Assembly: GCA_964523945.1 (NCBI GenBank)
Contig: CAZGBU010000003.1
Coordinates: forward strand, 1-52,454
Direction of reading: 5' to 3'
Origin: CAKTOF01 sp964523945
GTDB taxonomy: Bacteria > Bacillota > Clostridia > Oscillospirales > Oscillospiraceae
DNA: 52,454 nucleotides
Position numbers and translations under genes: made by a program
The notes under the pieces: model-generated
Seen by the model: only the letters and a program-made list of their open reading frames with translations
Database searches by the model: none
Told to the model about the DNA's origin: nothing
Shown here: piece by piece, positions 1 to 7,127 of the stretch
Position numbering within the stretch: the first letter of the stretch is position 1
How the letters are laid out: every line of letters starts with the position of its first letter

Positions 1-564
1 GGCCGTACGCGGCCCGATGTGGAGACGCTGCAGCAGATCGCCGCGTGCTTTGCGGTTTCGCTGGAGGAGGTGCTTTACGGGAGCGGCCCCGCGCTGCGGC
101 GGCGCAGACTGGCCCGGCGCACGTCCATCGCCGCGGCGGTATGGATTACGGCGGGGACGCTCTGCAACGCCGCCCTGCTTCTGATCGCCAACCGCCTGTT
201 TTGGCTGGAATCCGGCCTTGTCACGGACGGACAGCGGGAGATCCTGCGGGTGCGCATCGCGCTTTCGAATGCGCGCGATGTTGTGCAGGCTGTGACATTG
301 AGCGGTTTCTGGCTGCTGTGTGTCGTGCTGACCTGCTTCTGGATCGTGTGCGATCCGCCGGTCCGCTGGCGGCGGAAAGCGGTATGGCTTGCCGTTAGCA
401 TTGCAGCGCCGCTGCTGATCTGCCTGCTGGCCGCGGCGCTCGACGGCAGGATGGCTGTGATCGATTATTGGTTTGCATTCATCGACGTTCCGTTGACCGG
501 TCTGCTGGCAGTCCTGAACAGCGCCGTCGGCGCCCGAATCCGGGCGCGGCTGTATCGAACATAA
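1..564 (+). CDS. XRE-type HTH protein with C-terminal membrane domain (5' end outside window)
   Basis: The open frame is already running at base 1, so the N-terminus lies outside the window. The first visible residues (GRTRPDVETLQQIAACF, then LEEVLYG) match the last helix of an XRE/Cro-type helix-turn-helix, where the repressor consults a table of target operators. About 150 residues follow with roughly four hydrophobic segments, for example the one beginning TSIAAAVWITAG. This gives a DNA-binding head tethered to the membrane, a layout common in Firmicutes regulators of unknown signal. The stop is TAA at 562-564, directly followed by a strong hairpin. The regulated genes are not identifiable here. 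Confident as a real gene, less so about its role. Confidence 0.75.
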   Translation, partial: GRTRPDVETLQQIAACFAVSLEEVLYGSGPALRRRRLARRTSIAAAVWITAGTLCNAALLLIANRLFWLESGLVTDGQREILRVRIALSNARDVVQAVTLSGFWLLCVVLTCFWIVCDPPVRWRRKAVWLAVSIAAPLLICLLAAALDGRMAVIDYWFAFIDVPLTGLLAVLNSAVGARIRARLYRT

Positions 565-601
565 GCGGCGGACCCGGCGGTGGCTGCGCCGGGTCCGCCG
601 C
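565..601 (+). terminator. GC-rich hairpin after the XRE membrane protein
   Basis: A 15-bp perfect stem (565-579 with 587-601, seven-base loop) starts at the base after the stop codon. The downstream tract is poor in T, so intrinsic termination is likely but not certain. Confidence 0.5.
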
Positions 602-624
602 TGTCAGCGATGCCGCAGTTTCCC

Positions 625-653
625 TTGTAAACAGGGCCAAACTGTGATAAAAT
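625..653 (+). promoter_or_regulatory. Promoter of prfC
   Basis: TTGTAA (625-630), a 17-base spacer and TAAAAT (648-653) lie about 100 bases upstream of the prfC start. The match to the vegetative sigma consensus is good. Confidence 0.55.
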
Positions 654-751
654 AAATCGGATTATTTTGCCGACGCGGATCAGGAAGGGGCTTTCCAATG
701 TAACAGTGCAGCGGAACCGGACAATAGAATCTGAATGAGGAGGAAGCTCCA

Positions 752-2344
752 TTGGAATCTTTACAAGAAGAGATTTCCCGGCGGCGCACGTTTGCGATCA
801 TCTCGCACCCCGACGCCGGCAAGACGACGCTGACCGAAAAATTCCTGCTCTATGGCGGGGCCATCGCACAGGCGGGTGCAGTCAAGGGAAAGAAAAACCA
901 GCGCGCTGCCGTCTCCGACTGGATGGAGATTGAGAAGCAGCGCGGCATTTCTGTCACCAGCTCGGTCATGCAGTTTCAGTATGAGAATTTTGTCATCAAT
1001 ATTCTGGATACTCCCGGTCATCAGGACTTTTCCGAGGATACCTACCGCACGTTGATGGCAGCTGACGCCGCCGTCATGGTCATCGACGGGAGCAAGGGCG
1101 TCGAGGCACAGACGCGCAAGCTGTTCAAGGTCTGCGCGATGCGGCATATTCCGATTTTCACGTTTATCAACAAGATGGACCGCGAAGCGCGCGATCCATT
1201 CGATCTGTGCGAAGAGGTCGAGCATGAGCTGGGCATCGATACCTACGCCTGCAACTGGCCGATTGGTTCGGGCAAGGAGTTCCGCGGCGTGTATGACCGC
1301 GCGCGCGGCCGCATCCTGTTTTTCTCGGGTGTGTCCGGCAAGAACAAGGCTGACTCGCTCGAGATTGATTTGGCCGACCCGGCTGTGGCGGACTATATCG
1401 GCGAGCAGCGGCATCAGCAGCTCGCCGAGGAGGTTGAGCTGCTCGGCGCGGGACGGGACTTTGAATTGGACGCCGTGCGTGCCGGCACGCTCAGCCCGGT
1501 GTTCTTCGGCTCTGCGCTGACGAACTTCGGCGTTGAGCCGTTCCTCGAGGAATTCCTGCGCATGACGCCGCCGCCGCTGCCGCGCACGGCCGACTGCGGT
1601 GAGATCGACACGTTCTCGCCGGACTTTTCTGCTTTTGTGTTCAAGATTCAGGCCAATATGAACAAGGCGCACCGCGACCGGCTGGCGTTTCTGCGCATCT
1701 GTTCGGGGCACTACGAGCGCGACAAAGAGGTTTATCATGTTCAGGGCGGCAAAAAGATGCGCCTGTCGCAGCCGCAGCAGCTGATGGCATCTGAGCGCGA
1801 GATCATCGACGAGGCCTATGCCGGCGACATCATCGGCGTGTTTGACCCCGGTATCTTCTCCATCGGCGATACGATCACCGTCCCGGGCAAGAAATTCAAA
1901 TTCTCTGGTATCCCGACCTTCGCGCCAGAGCATTTCATGCGCGTGTCGCCGCGCGACACGATGAAGCGCAAACAGTTCATCAAGGGGACGGAACAGATTG
2001 CACAGGAGGGCGCGATCCAGATCTTCAAAGTGCCGAATACGGGCATGGAGGAGGTCATCGTCGGCGTTGTCGGCACGCTGCAGTTCGATGTGTTCCAGTA
2101 CCGGATGCGCAGCGAATACGGCGTCGAGCTGCGAATGGAGGGACTGCCGTATGAGCAGCTGCGGTTTATCGTCTCGTGCGACGGGGAACCGTCCGATCTG
2201 AACCTGACGAGCGATGCGGAACTGCTCGAGGACTACCGCGGCAACAGCCTGCTCGTTTTCTCCAGCCGCTGGTCGATCGACTTTATCTGTAAGCGGAATC
2301 CAGGCCTCGAGTTGTCCGAGACGCTCGAGCGGGCGGCACAATGA
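752..2344 (+). CDS. prfC: Peptide chain release factor 3
   Basis: This is a ribosome-associated GTPase that recycles RF1/RF2 from the ribosome after termination. The 530-residue protein has the full G domain: P-loop SHPDAGKTT (18-26), the switch-II motif DTPGH (86-90) and NKMD (140-143). The translation-factor domains follow, and the length is normal for RF3. The start is a TTG at 752, preceded by GAGGAGG with good spacing; no ATG fits the conserved N-terminus. It has its own promoter and a perfect terminator just after the stop, so it is probably monocistronic. RF3 is told apart from EF-G by the short length and by the SDWMEIEKQRGISVTSS region. Identification is very secure. Confidence 0.96.
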   Translation: MESLQEEISRRRTFAIISHPDAGKTTLTEKFLLYGGAIAQAGAVKGKKNQRAAVSDWMEIEKQRGISVTSSVMQFQYENFVINILDTPGHQDFSEDTYRTLMAADAAVMVIDGSKGVEAQTRKLFKVCAMRHIPIFTFINKMDREARDPFDLCEEVEHELGIDTYACNWPIGSGKEFRGVYDRARGRILFFSGVSGKNKADSLEIDLADPAVADYIGEQRHQQLAEEVELLGAGRDFELDAVRAGTLSPVFFGSALTNFGVEPFLEEFLRMTPPPLPRTADCGEIDTFSPDFSAFVFKIQANMNKAHRDRLAFLRICSGHYERDKEVYHVQGGKKMRLSQPQQLMASEREIIDEAYAGDIIGVFDPGIFSIGDTITVPGKKFKFSGIPTFAPEHFMRVSPRDTMKRKQFIKGTEQIAQEGAIQIFKVPNTGMEEVIVGVVGTLQFDVFQYRMRSEYGVELRMEGLPYEQLRFIVSCDGEPSDLNLTSDAELLEDYRGNSLLVFSSRWSIDFICKRNPGLELSETLERAAQ

Positions 2345-2348
2345 CGCG

Positions 2349-2378
2349 AAAAAGCACCTGCCATGCAGGTGCTTTTTT
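2349..2378 (+). terminator. Intrinsic terminator of prfC
   Basis: An 8-bp GC stem (2354-2361 with 2365-2372, loop CAT) is flanked by an A run upstream and six T downstream. The A and T runs extend the pairing. Confidence 0.9.
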
Positions 2379-2460
2379 CAAAATATTTGCCGCCTTTCGC
2401 AACCGCAGCGCGGCGTTTCCGGTCTAATCTGGTAGAGACGAATGGAGAGGAGGGGATCAG

Positions 2461-3017
2461 ATGACGGATCGGGAGATCCTGAACCTGTATCTGGCGCGGG
2501 AGGAGTGTGCCATTGTGCAGACGAAGCACCGATTCGGTACGTTTCTGCGCTCGCTTGCCTGGAACATCCTGCGCTGCTGGGAGGATGTCGACGAGTGCGA
2601 AAACGACACCTACCTTGCAGCGTGGGAGCATATTCCGCCGGCGGAGCCGGAGCCGCTGCGGCCGTATCTCGGCCGGACGACACGAAATATTGCGCTCCAC
2701 CGCCATGCGTACTATGCGGCAGACAAGCGAACCGTTCGCTGGAGCGTTCATTTGAAGAGCTGGACGCCTGTCTGGCCGCGCCGGATGATGTGGCCGATCA
2801 GCTTGATGCGAAGCAGCTCGGCGAGAGCATTGACGCATTCCTGCGCCAGATCTCACGCAGCGCGCGGGTGATCTTCCTGCGGCGCTACTGGCTGGCTGAG
2901 ACGGTGGAGTAGACGGCCGACGCGCTTGGCATCAGCCAGAGCAAGGTGAAGTCGTCTCTGTTTCGAACCCGCAACCGGCTGCGGGAATATCTGCGGGAGG
3001 AGGGCTACGGCATATGA
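2461..3017 (+). pseudogene. Sigma-70 family (ECF-like) RNA polymerase sigma factor, disrupted
   Basis: Starting at an ATG with a GAGAGGAGGGG ribosome site, the frame reads like region 2 of an extracytoplasmic-type sigma factor (MTDREILNLYLAREE..., WEDVDECENDTYLAAWE). After ...YYAADKR near 2728-2731 it loses frame, and the continuation NRSLERSFEELDACL lies one frame over, as expected from a single-base deletion. Region 4 then meets an in-frame TAG at 2910-2912, where homologues usually have Gln or Glu, before the recognition helix ISQSKVKSSLFRTRNRLREYL. The original stop (TGA 3015-3017) overlaps the next ATG as ATGA. Two independent lesions argue for a genuine pseudogene, although the frameshift alone could be a sequencing error. 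Confidence 0.8.
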
Positions 3018-4624
3018 ACGGCAAAAAAATGTTTGAAGCGGTGGGCTATGTTGGAAGCGATCTGATCGAGGAGGCGCTGACAGCGCGCAGGCGAAAGCCT
3101 GTCGGACGGTATCTCGCGCTGGCGGCCTGCATCTGTCTGATCGCAGCCGGTGGGCTGGCCATTGCGCGAAGCGGCCTGTTCCAGACCGGCGTGTATGACG
3201 GTACAAGCGGGGCAGACGGCAGTGAAATGGCCGGCGGCGGGGCGGCTGGCGGCAGTGACGCCGAACCTGCCATACCCGGCGATGGTACCACGGGAGCGGG
3301 CGCATCCGGCGCCGGTCACGCGGCGGGCAGTACGTTTGATTCCTACGCCGGGCCGGTGTTCCCGCTGACGCTGGCGGAGGAAAATGACGCGATCACGGCG
3401 GAGCGGACGGTTACCTGGGACTTTTCTGCAGACACAGGCCGGACAGACGGCAGCGTATGCGCTGTCACAGACGTATATACGCTGGTCAATGGCGCGGCAG
3501 AAGATCAGACCGTGACGCTGGTCTATCCATTCGTGTCGGATCTGTTGGGGCTGGAGGTGCCCGCACTGACGGTTGACGGTGAGACGGTCACGGCGCAGCT
3601 GCGGCAGGGCGCTTATGGCGGCGGCTTTATGGGCGCATCGGCGGATGATCTGGAGACGGGCAGCTGGAACCTGCGCGAACCCGGCTCCTGGGAGGATTAT
3701 CAGGTGCTTCTGGACGATGGGAGCTATCAGGCACAGGCGTTTGCGGATGACCCGGTGCTGGAGCAGTCTGTAATCGTCTACGAGGTATCGGATGAGACCA
3801 TGCCGGCCGACGCGGGCCGCGCGGCCACGATTGCCCTTTCGTTTACCATTGATCCGGAACAGACGACGGTGCTGAGCTACAATTTCAATGGATACAGCTG
3901 GGATGAATCGACTGGGGCGTGCGTATACAGCTACTTCGCCGATGAATGGGACAATGACGAGCGGCCGCGTCTGCTTGTAGTGCTCGGCGCGGACATCGGG
4001 ACGTATGAAATTGCGGGCTATTCCAACGGCTCGTGCGAGGCGGATGTCCTGCTGCCCGGCTCAAGCGCACAGGTGACGCGCGCAGAGACGACACTTGGGG
4101 AACTGTTGCGCGATCTCGCGGACGCAGAGGCTGCGATGGGCGGCGGCTATGTCTATGACGACGATGTGATCCCGTTTACAGGCGAACAGCTCTACCGCGC
4201 GGCAGCCGAGATGCTGACAGAGTATGGTGTGCTGTCCGATGACCTGGCGCAGCGCTATTCCGACGGCCGGCTTGACGACCTGTTCACCGACGCCATCGGC
4301 ATGGACCGCGTGTTTTATCTGACGGCGGAGGTCACAATCCCGGCCGGCGGCAGTATTGTGGTTTCGGCGGATATGACAAAACAGGCAAGCTATGATTTTG
4401 CCTGCACCGGCTCGGAAAATGTGGGTGTCTGGGGCTATGATCTGGTGACCCAGCTCGGCAGCGTGCTTGCGTTCACAGGACAGGCGGCGGTGCGTGTTCC
4501 GTGTGATGGACTGGAGATCGTCCGGCAGAATTTCGGCTTCGATCCGGAGGAAGGCGTGCGCAATGTGACGCTTGACCCAGCGCAGGAGCACTATTATCTC
4601 GAGGTGCAGCTACGCGGGAATTGA
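3014..4624 (+). CDS. Membrane-anchored extracytoplasmic protein paired with the sigma factor (possible anti-sigma or sensor)
   Basis: The 536-residue protein has a short cytoplasmic N-terminus (MNGKKMFEAVGYVGSDLIEEAL), one transmembrane segment at about residues 34-52, a Gly/Ala/Asp-rich linker to about residue 110, and a large acidic extracytoplasmic region without a family I recognise. The start overlaps the sigma stop by four bases (ATGA), so the pair was translationally coupled. The arrangement (cytoplasmic stub, single membrane pass, outside sensor) is what anti-sigma proteins of such operons look like, but no named anti-sigma motif is visible. That its sigma partner is broken suggests it is now idle or serves another partner. 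The function is inferred from context only. Confidence 0.75.
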   Translation: MNGKKMFEAVGYVGSDLIEEALTARRRKPVGRYLALAACICLIAAGGLAIARSGLFQTGVYDGTSGADGSEMAGGGAAGGSDAEPAIPGDGTTGAGASGAGHAAGSTFDSYAGPVFPLTLAEENDAITAERTVTWDFSADTGRTDGSVCAVTDVYTLVNGAAEDQTVTLVYPFVSDLLGLEVPALTVDGETVTAQLRQGAYGGGFMGASADDLETGSWNLREPGSWEDYQVLLDDGSYQAQAFADDPVLEQSVIVYEVSDETMPADAGRAATIALSFTIDPEQTTVLSYNFNGYSWDESTGACVYSYFADEWDNDERPRLLVVLGADIGTYEIAGYSNGSCEADVLLPGSSAQVTRAETTLGELLRDLADAEAAMGGGYVYDDDVIPFTGEQLYRAAAEMLTEYGVLSDDLAQRYSDGRLDDLFTDAIGMDRVFYLTAEVTIPAGGSIVVSADMTKQASYDFACTGSENVGVWGYDLVTQLGSVLAFTGQAAVRVPCDGLEIVRQNFGFDPEEGVRNVTLDPAQEHYYLEVQLRGN

Positions 4625-4650
4625 GCAGGAACGTCTGCATCAAAAGCAAA

Positions 4651-4684
4651 CGCCCGCCGCTTTCCTATGGGGAAGCGGCGGGCG
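4651..4684 (-). terminator. Hairpin between the convergent sensor gene and tadA
   Basis: A 12-bp stem (4651-4662 with 4673-4684) lies between the two convergent stops. On the minus strand it is followed by TTTGCTTTTG, which suits termination of tadA; it may also act on the plus strand. Confidence 0.65.
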
Positions 4685-4692
4685 TTCGGTCT

Positions 4693-5154
4693 TTACTTCT
4701 GCTTCGGGCGTGTGCGCAGGGTGCGGAAAAAGCCGCGGAGGATTTCGGCACACGCTTCCTCGAGTATGCCGGAGACGACTTCCGGCCGATGGTTATACGG
4801 CAGCGCGAACAGGTCGACGACCGAGCCGGCGGAGCCGGCTTTGGGATCGTGTGCGCCGAATACAACGCGCGGGATCCGTGCGTTGATGATTGCGCCGGCG
4901 CACATCGGGCACGGCTCAAGCGTGACATACAGCGTTGCCTGCCACAGCCGCCAGCCGCCGAGCGTGGCACAGGCCTGCGAAATCGCTTCCAGCTCGGCGT
5001 GGGCAAGCGCACTGCGGTCTGTCTCGCGCCGGTTCCGGCCGCGGCCAACGATGTTGTCGCCGTGCACAATGACACAGCCGACGGGCACCTCCCCTTCGGC
5101 CGCCGCCTCGCGCGCAAGCGCAAGCGCTTCGCGCATGTAATCCTCGTCCGTCAT
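4693..5154 (-). CDS. tadA: tRNA-specific adenosine deaminase
   Basis: TadA converts A34 to inosine in the anticodon of tRNA-Arg(ACG). The zinc and catalytic signatures are present: HAE at residues 52-54 and PCPMC at 81-85, within a 153-residue cytidine-deaminase fold of normal TadA length. The start used is the ATG at 5154, preceded by AGGAGGG at good spacing; the frame stays open further upstream but lacks another ribosome site. It lies 49 bases downstream of the XRE gene in the same orientation, with no clear promoter between, so the two may share a transcript. The fold also includes guanine and other nucleobase deaminases, but the ALAHAELEAI and LEPCPMCAGAI context fits TadA. Confidence 0.93.
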   Translation of the reverse strand: MTDEDYMREALALAREAAAEGEVPVGCVIVHGDNIVGRGRNRRETDRSALAHAELEAISQACATLGGWRLWQATLYVTLEPCPMCAGAIINARIPRVVFGAHDPKAGSAGSVVDLFALPYNHRPEVVSGILEEACAEILRGFFRTLRTRPKQK

Positions 5155-5203
5155 CCGTTCGCCCTCCTGTCGCTGACTATCATAGCGCACGGCAGACGAT
5201 GCG

Positions 5204-5554
5204 TCAATTCCCAAGCAGTGCAGAAAACAGCACGGACAAATCCTCGCGGCTCATTGGCTGGACGCTGCCGTCCGGCCGCTGGAGCAGCAGCTGGCCGGCA
5301 AAGCGGTCCGCAGCCGCCTCGAGCAGTGCGCTGGCTGCGCGCGCATCGCGTGCATCCTCCGTCTGGCCGGTCAGCAGATAATCGGTCGAGACACCGAAGA
5401 GCTCGGCCATTTCCACCAGCCGGTCTGCTGACGGTTCGCGCCGCCCCTGTTCATACATGCCGATTGCGCTGGCGCTCACACCCAGCCGATCGGCAAGCTC
5501 CTTTTGACTGATGCCCGCCCGCCGCCGCAGCGCGGCGATTCGTTCTCCCAACAC
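5204..5554 (-). CDS. XRE-family transcriptional regulator
   Basis: This 116-residue protein has a clear N-terminal Cro/C1-type helix-turn-helix: LGERIAALRRRAGISQKELADRL, then GVSASAIGMYEQGRREPSADRLVEMAELFGVSTDYLL (split here between helices). A short C-terminal helical part follows, with no sensory domain I recognise. The start is GTG at 5554, seven bases after GGAGGAGGG; the TTG next to it is the alternative. It is transcribed divergently from the three-gene module at 5696-6499. The 141-base gap between them holds a strong plus-strand promoter, and a weaker minus-strand candidate, so this protein is the obvious candidate repressor of that module. The operator is not defined. Confidence 0.88.
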   Translation of the reverse strand: MLGERIAALRRRAGISQKELADRLGVSASAIGMYEQGRREPSADRLVEMAELFGVSTDYLLTGQTEDARDARAASALLEAAADRFAGQLLLQRPDGSVQPMSREDLSVLFSALLGN

Positions 5555-5634
5555 GGGTAAGCCCTCCTCCCTGGTTTCCCTACCACAATACCATGAATTG
5601 CGTGGAAAGTAAATAAAAAATTGTAAAATATTAC

Positions 5635-5663
5635 TTGACAAAACACAATACGTGTAGTAGGAT
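5635..5663 (+). promoter_or_regulatory. Promoter of the small three-gene module
   Basis: Consensus TTGACA (5635-5640), a 17-base spacer and TAGGAT (5658-5663) precede the gene at 5696. The spacer region contains ACACAATACGTGT, an imperfect dyad that could be bound by the divergent XRE protein. Confidence 0.65.
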
Positions 5664-5695
5664 AAAAATGGAAATTTAAAGAAAGCCGGTGGAGC

Positions 5696-5908
5696 ATGAG
5701 AGAACCTATGCCATATTTTGCAGACGGGCAGGACGCACCGGTCTGTGCCTGGTGTGATTGCTGCGGCGGAGAGCTGTACAGTGAGCAATGGTGCCACTAT
5801 ATCAGCGGGCAGGTGCTCTGCGAGGACTGCCTGGTGCAGTTTGCCCGCTCATTTTTTCTGCCGTTCCGTCTGCGCGCACGGGACCTGAGAAAGGAGCGGA
5901 CCGTATGA
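5696..5908 (+). CDS. Small cysteine-rich (zinc-ribbon-like) protein
   Basis: The 70-residue protein carries Cys clusters (CAWCDCCG, then QWC and LCEDC) typical of a zinc-binding ribbon, followed by a basic tail RLRARDLRKERTV. No family was recognised. The ribosome site GGTGGAG sits just ahead of the ATG. Its TGA overlaps the next ATG (ATGA at 5905-5908), so it is coupled to the coiled-coil gene and forms one transcription unit with the sigma-region-4-like gene. The layout of XRE repressor divergent from small accessory proteins resembles the regulatory end of integrated elements, which is an inference. Confidence 0.7.
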   Translation: MREPMPYFADGQDAPVCAWCDCCGGELYSEQWCHYISGQVLCEDCLVQFARSFFLPFRLRARDLRKERTV

Positions 5909-6138
5909 CACTGCGCGAGCTGTCGGAGGAATATCGGCAGGCGGGTGATCTGCTGCGCGCGCGGTTGCGGGAGCTGCGCGCAGCGCTGCGCAGTGAGACA
6001 GACCGCGAGCGCAGCTGGCAGCTCGAGCGGCGCATTTATCTGCTCAGCCAGATGCTGCGCCAGGTCAACGAGCTGACAATCCTGACCGAACGCTATTATG
6101 AGAGGAGCTATCACAAAAATGAAAAGTATACGCTATGA
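5905..6138 (+). CDS. Small coiled-coil hypothetical protein
   Basis: The 77-residue, charged, almost entirely helical protein (MTLRELSEEYRQAGDLLRARL...) shows heptad-like Leu spacing that predicts a coiled coil. AAGGAG lies seven bases ahead of the ATG, which overlaps the stop of the Cys-rich gene by four bases. Its own end overlaps the start of the next gene by 20 bases. No family is recognised. The tight overlaps suggest the three products act together in transcription control. Confidence 0.7.
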   Translation: MTLRELSEEYRQAGDLLRARLRELRAALRSETDRERSWQLERRIYLLSQMLRQVNELTILTERYYERSYHKNEKYTL

Positions 6139-6499
6139 CGGCTACTGCGGCCCGTGGATGAGCCGCAGCATGCAGAAAAAGCGCGTGGCAAACGTGATTG
6201 CGAATGAGCTGACTGCGCATCAAAAACGTGTGGTCCTTGGCTATTACTATGAGCACAAGACGATCACACAGCTCGCGCAGGAATTCGGCGTCAACAAATC
6301 GACAGTCTGGCGAACGCTCCGGCGCGCGGAGGACCGTATGCGCCGCATGCTGAAATACCGAAAAAGCCGCCCGGCAGGGCGGCTTTTTCATGCCATTTAT
6401 ACCAGCTGCTGCTCATTGATGATCAGCTTGAACTGCAGCCCCAGCTTCTCAGCTGCCTTGCGGCAGAGCAGCATGCGCTCCAAAAAGATCTCAAAATAG
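6119..6499 (+). CDS. Sigma-70 region-4-like HTH protein with abnormal 3' end
   Basis: Residues 1-80 look like a stand-alone sigma region 4: LTAHQKRVVLGYYYEHKTI, then TQLAQEFGVNKSTVWRTLRRAEDRM. The start at 6119 follows AGGAG at 6103-6107; an upstream ATG at 6098 is possible. The frame does not close where expected. It reads through the perfect terminator at 6361-6388 and continues antisense to the HD gene until a TAG at 6497-6499, which adds about 44 unconserved-looking residues. The natural end was probably near ...RRMLKY, where the next codon is CGA, one transition from TGA; this is conjecture. The transcript should end before the stop codon, giving a non-stop mRNA. Confidence 0.65.
   Translation: MKSIRYDGYCGPWMSRSMQKKRVANVIANELTAHQKRVVLGYYYEHKTITQLAQEFGVNKSTVWRTLRRAEDRMRRMLKYRKSRPAGRLFHAIYTSCCSLMISLNCSPSFSAALRQSSMRSKKISK
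6361..6388. terminator. Bidirectional terminator
   Basis: A perfect 12-bp stem (6361-6372 with 6377-6388, loop GGCA) has an A run on the left and a T run on the right. It can stop both the plus-strand module and the minus-strand HD gene. Confidence 0.92.
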
Positions 6500-7056
6500 T
6501 CCATCACGGAGCCAAAATGCGTGTCGACCGACAGCTTGAGCTTGATGAGCGTCTTATCCTCGTTGATTTTCAGTGTGGATTTGCGCACGGAGTAGTTGAC
6601 GCGATCGTGAATATCAAATGAAGCGGTGTCCTGATTGCGGACGCGGCTGCGCCGCACGTCGGATTTGTCGGCCAGAATCAGCGCGGCCGCCATCGGACTG
6701 ACCGGGGTGCCGGTCCCTTCGTCGTGGTTGCCGATTGCAGTGACGATCTGTGCGACGTCCTCCGGCGGCATGCCCATTTCATTGAGCAGCCGAAACGCCA
6801 TCACGGCGCCGGAGAGCGAGTGATCGATGCGGTTGACCAGGTTGCCGATGTCGTGCAGCCAGCTGGCGATCTGAACCAGTTCCAGGTCGTGGTCTGGAAA
6901 GCCAAGCGTCTCCAGGATATACCGGCTGTTGTGCGCGACCAGCCCCACATGTGCAAAGCTGTGCTCTGTATAGCCAAGCGAGGCAAGCGAAGCATCCGCC
7001 ATTCGAATATAGGTATTGATATTGACGTCATTTTTGATTTGTTCAAATGTGACCAA
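6397..7056 (-). CDS. HD-domain metal-dependent phosphohydrolase
   Basis: The 219-residue protein carries the HD-superfamily metal ligands: His at 36 (HSFAHV), the HD pair at 68-69 (ASWLHDIGN), and further His at about 80 and 110 (AIGNHDE). HD proteins hydrolyse phosphate bonds, often of nucleotides or signalling nucleotides, but the substrate cannot be read here. The C-terminal 60 residues (KSTLKINEDKTLIKLKL) form a beta-rich extension. The start is TTG at 7056, just after GGAGGTGG; no ATG lies near. It sits 71 bases downstream of the VanW-type gene, with a hairpin between. Confidence 0.8.
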   Translation of the reverse strand: MVTFEQIKNDVNINTYIRMADASLASLGYTEHSFAHVGLVAHNSRYILETLGFPDHDLELVQIASWLHDIGNLVNRIDHSLSGAVMAFRLLNEMGMPPEDVAQIVTAIGNHDEGTGTPVSPMAAALILADKSDVRRSRVRNQDTASFDIHDRVNYSVRKSTLKINEDKTLIKLKLSVDTHFGSVMDYFEIFLERMLLCRKAAEKLGLQFKLIINEQQLV

Positions 7057-7096
7057 GCGGCCACCTCCTTTCCATTTGATCGGACAGATATGGCAA

Positions 7097-7120
7097 GAAG
7101 GGACGCAGACGCGTCCCTTC
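7097..7120 (-). terminator. Hairpin after the VanW-type gene
   Basis: A perfect 10-bp stem (7097-7106 with 7111-7120, four-base loop) begins seven bases beyond the stop on the minus strand. Only a short T-rich tract follows. Confidence 0.55.
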
Positions 7121-7127
7121 GGGCGTT

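Noticed and set aside
761..2341. A 526-codon open frame antisense to prfC
   Set aside because: It mirrors the GC-rich codons of prfC, has no ribosome site and no recognisable domain. The same holds for the long antisense frames over mfd, the VanW gene, the CoA-transferases, the symporter, lepA and the SLH peptidase.
5155..5214. Longer TadA with 20 extra N-terminal residues
   Set aside because: The extra part has no ribosome site and no match to TadA, whereas the ATG at 5154 has AGGAGGG at proper spacing.
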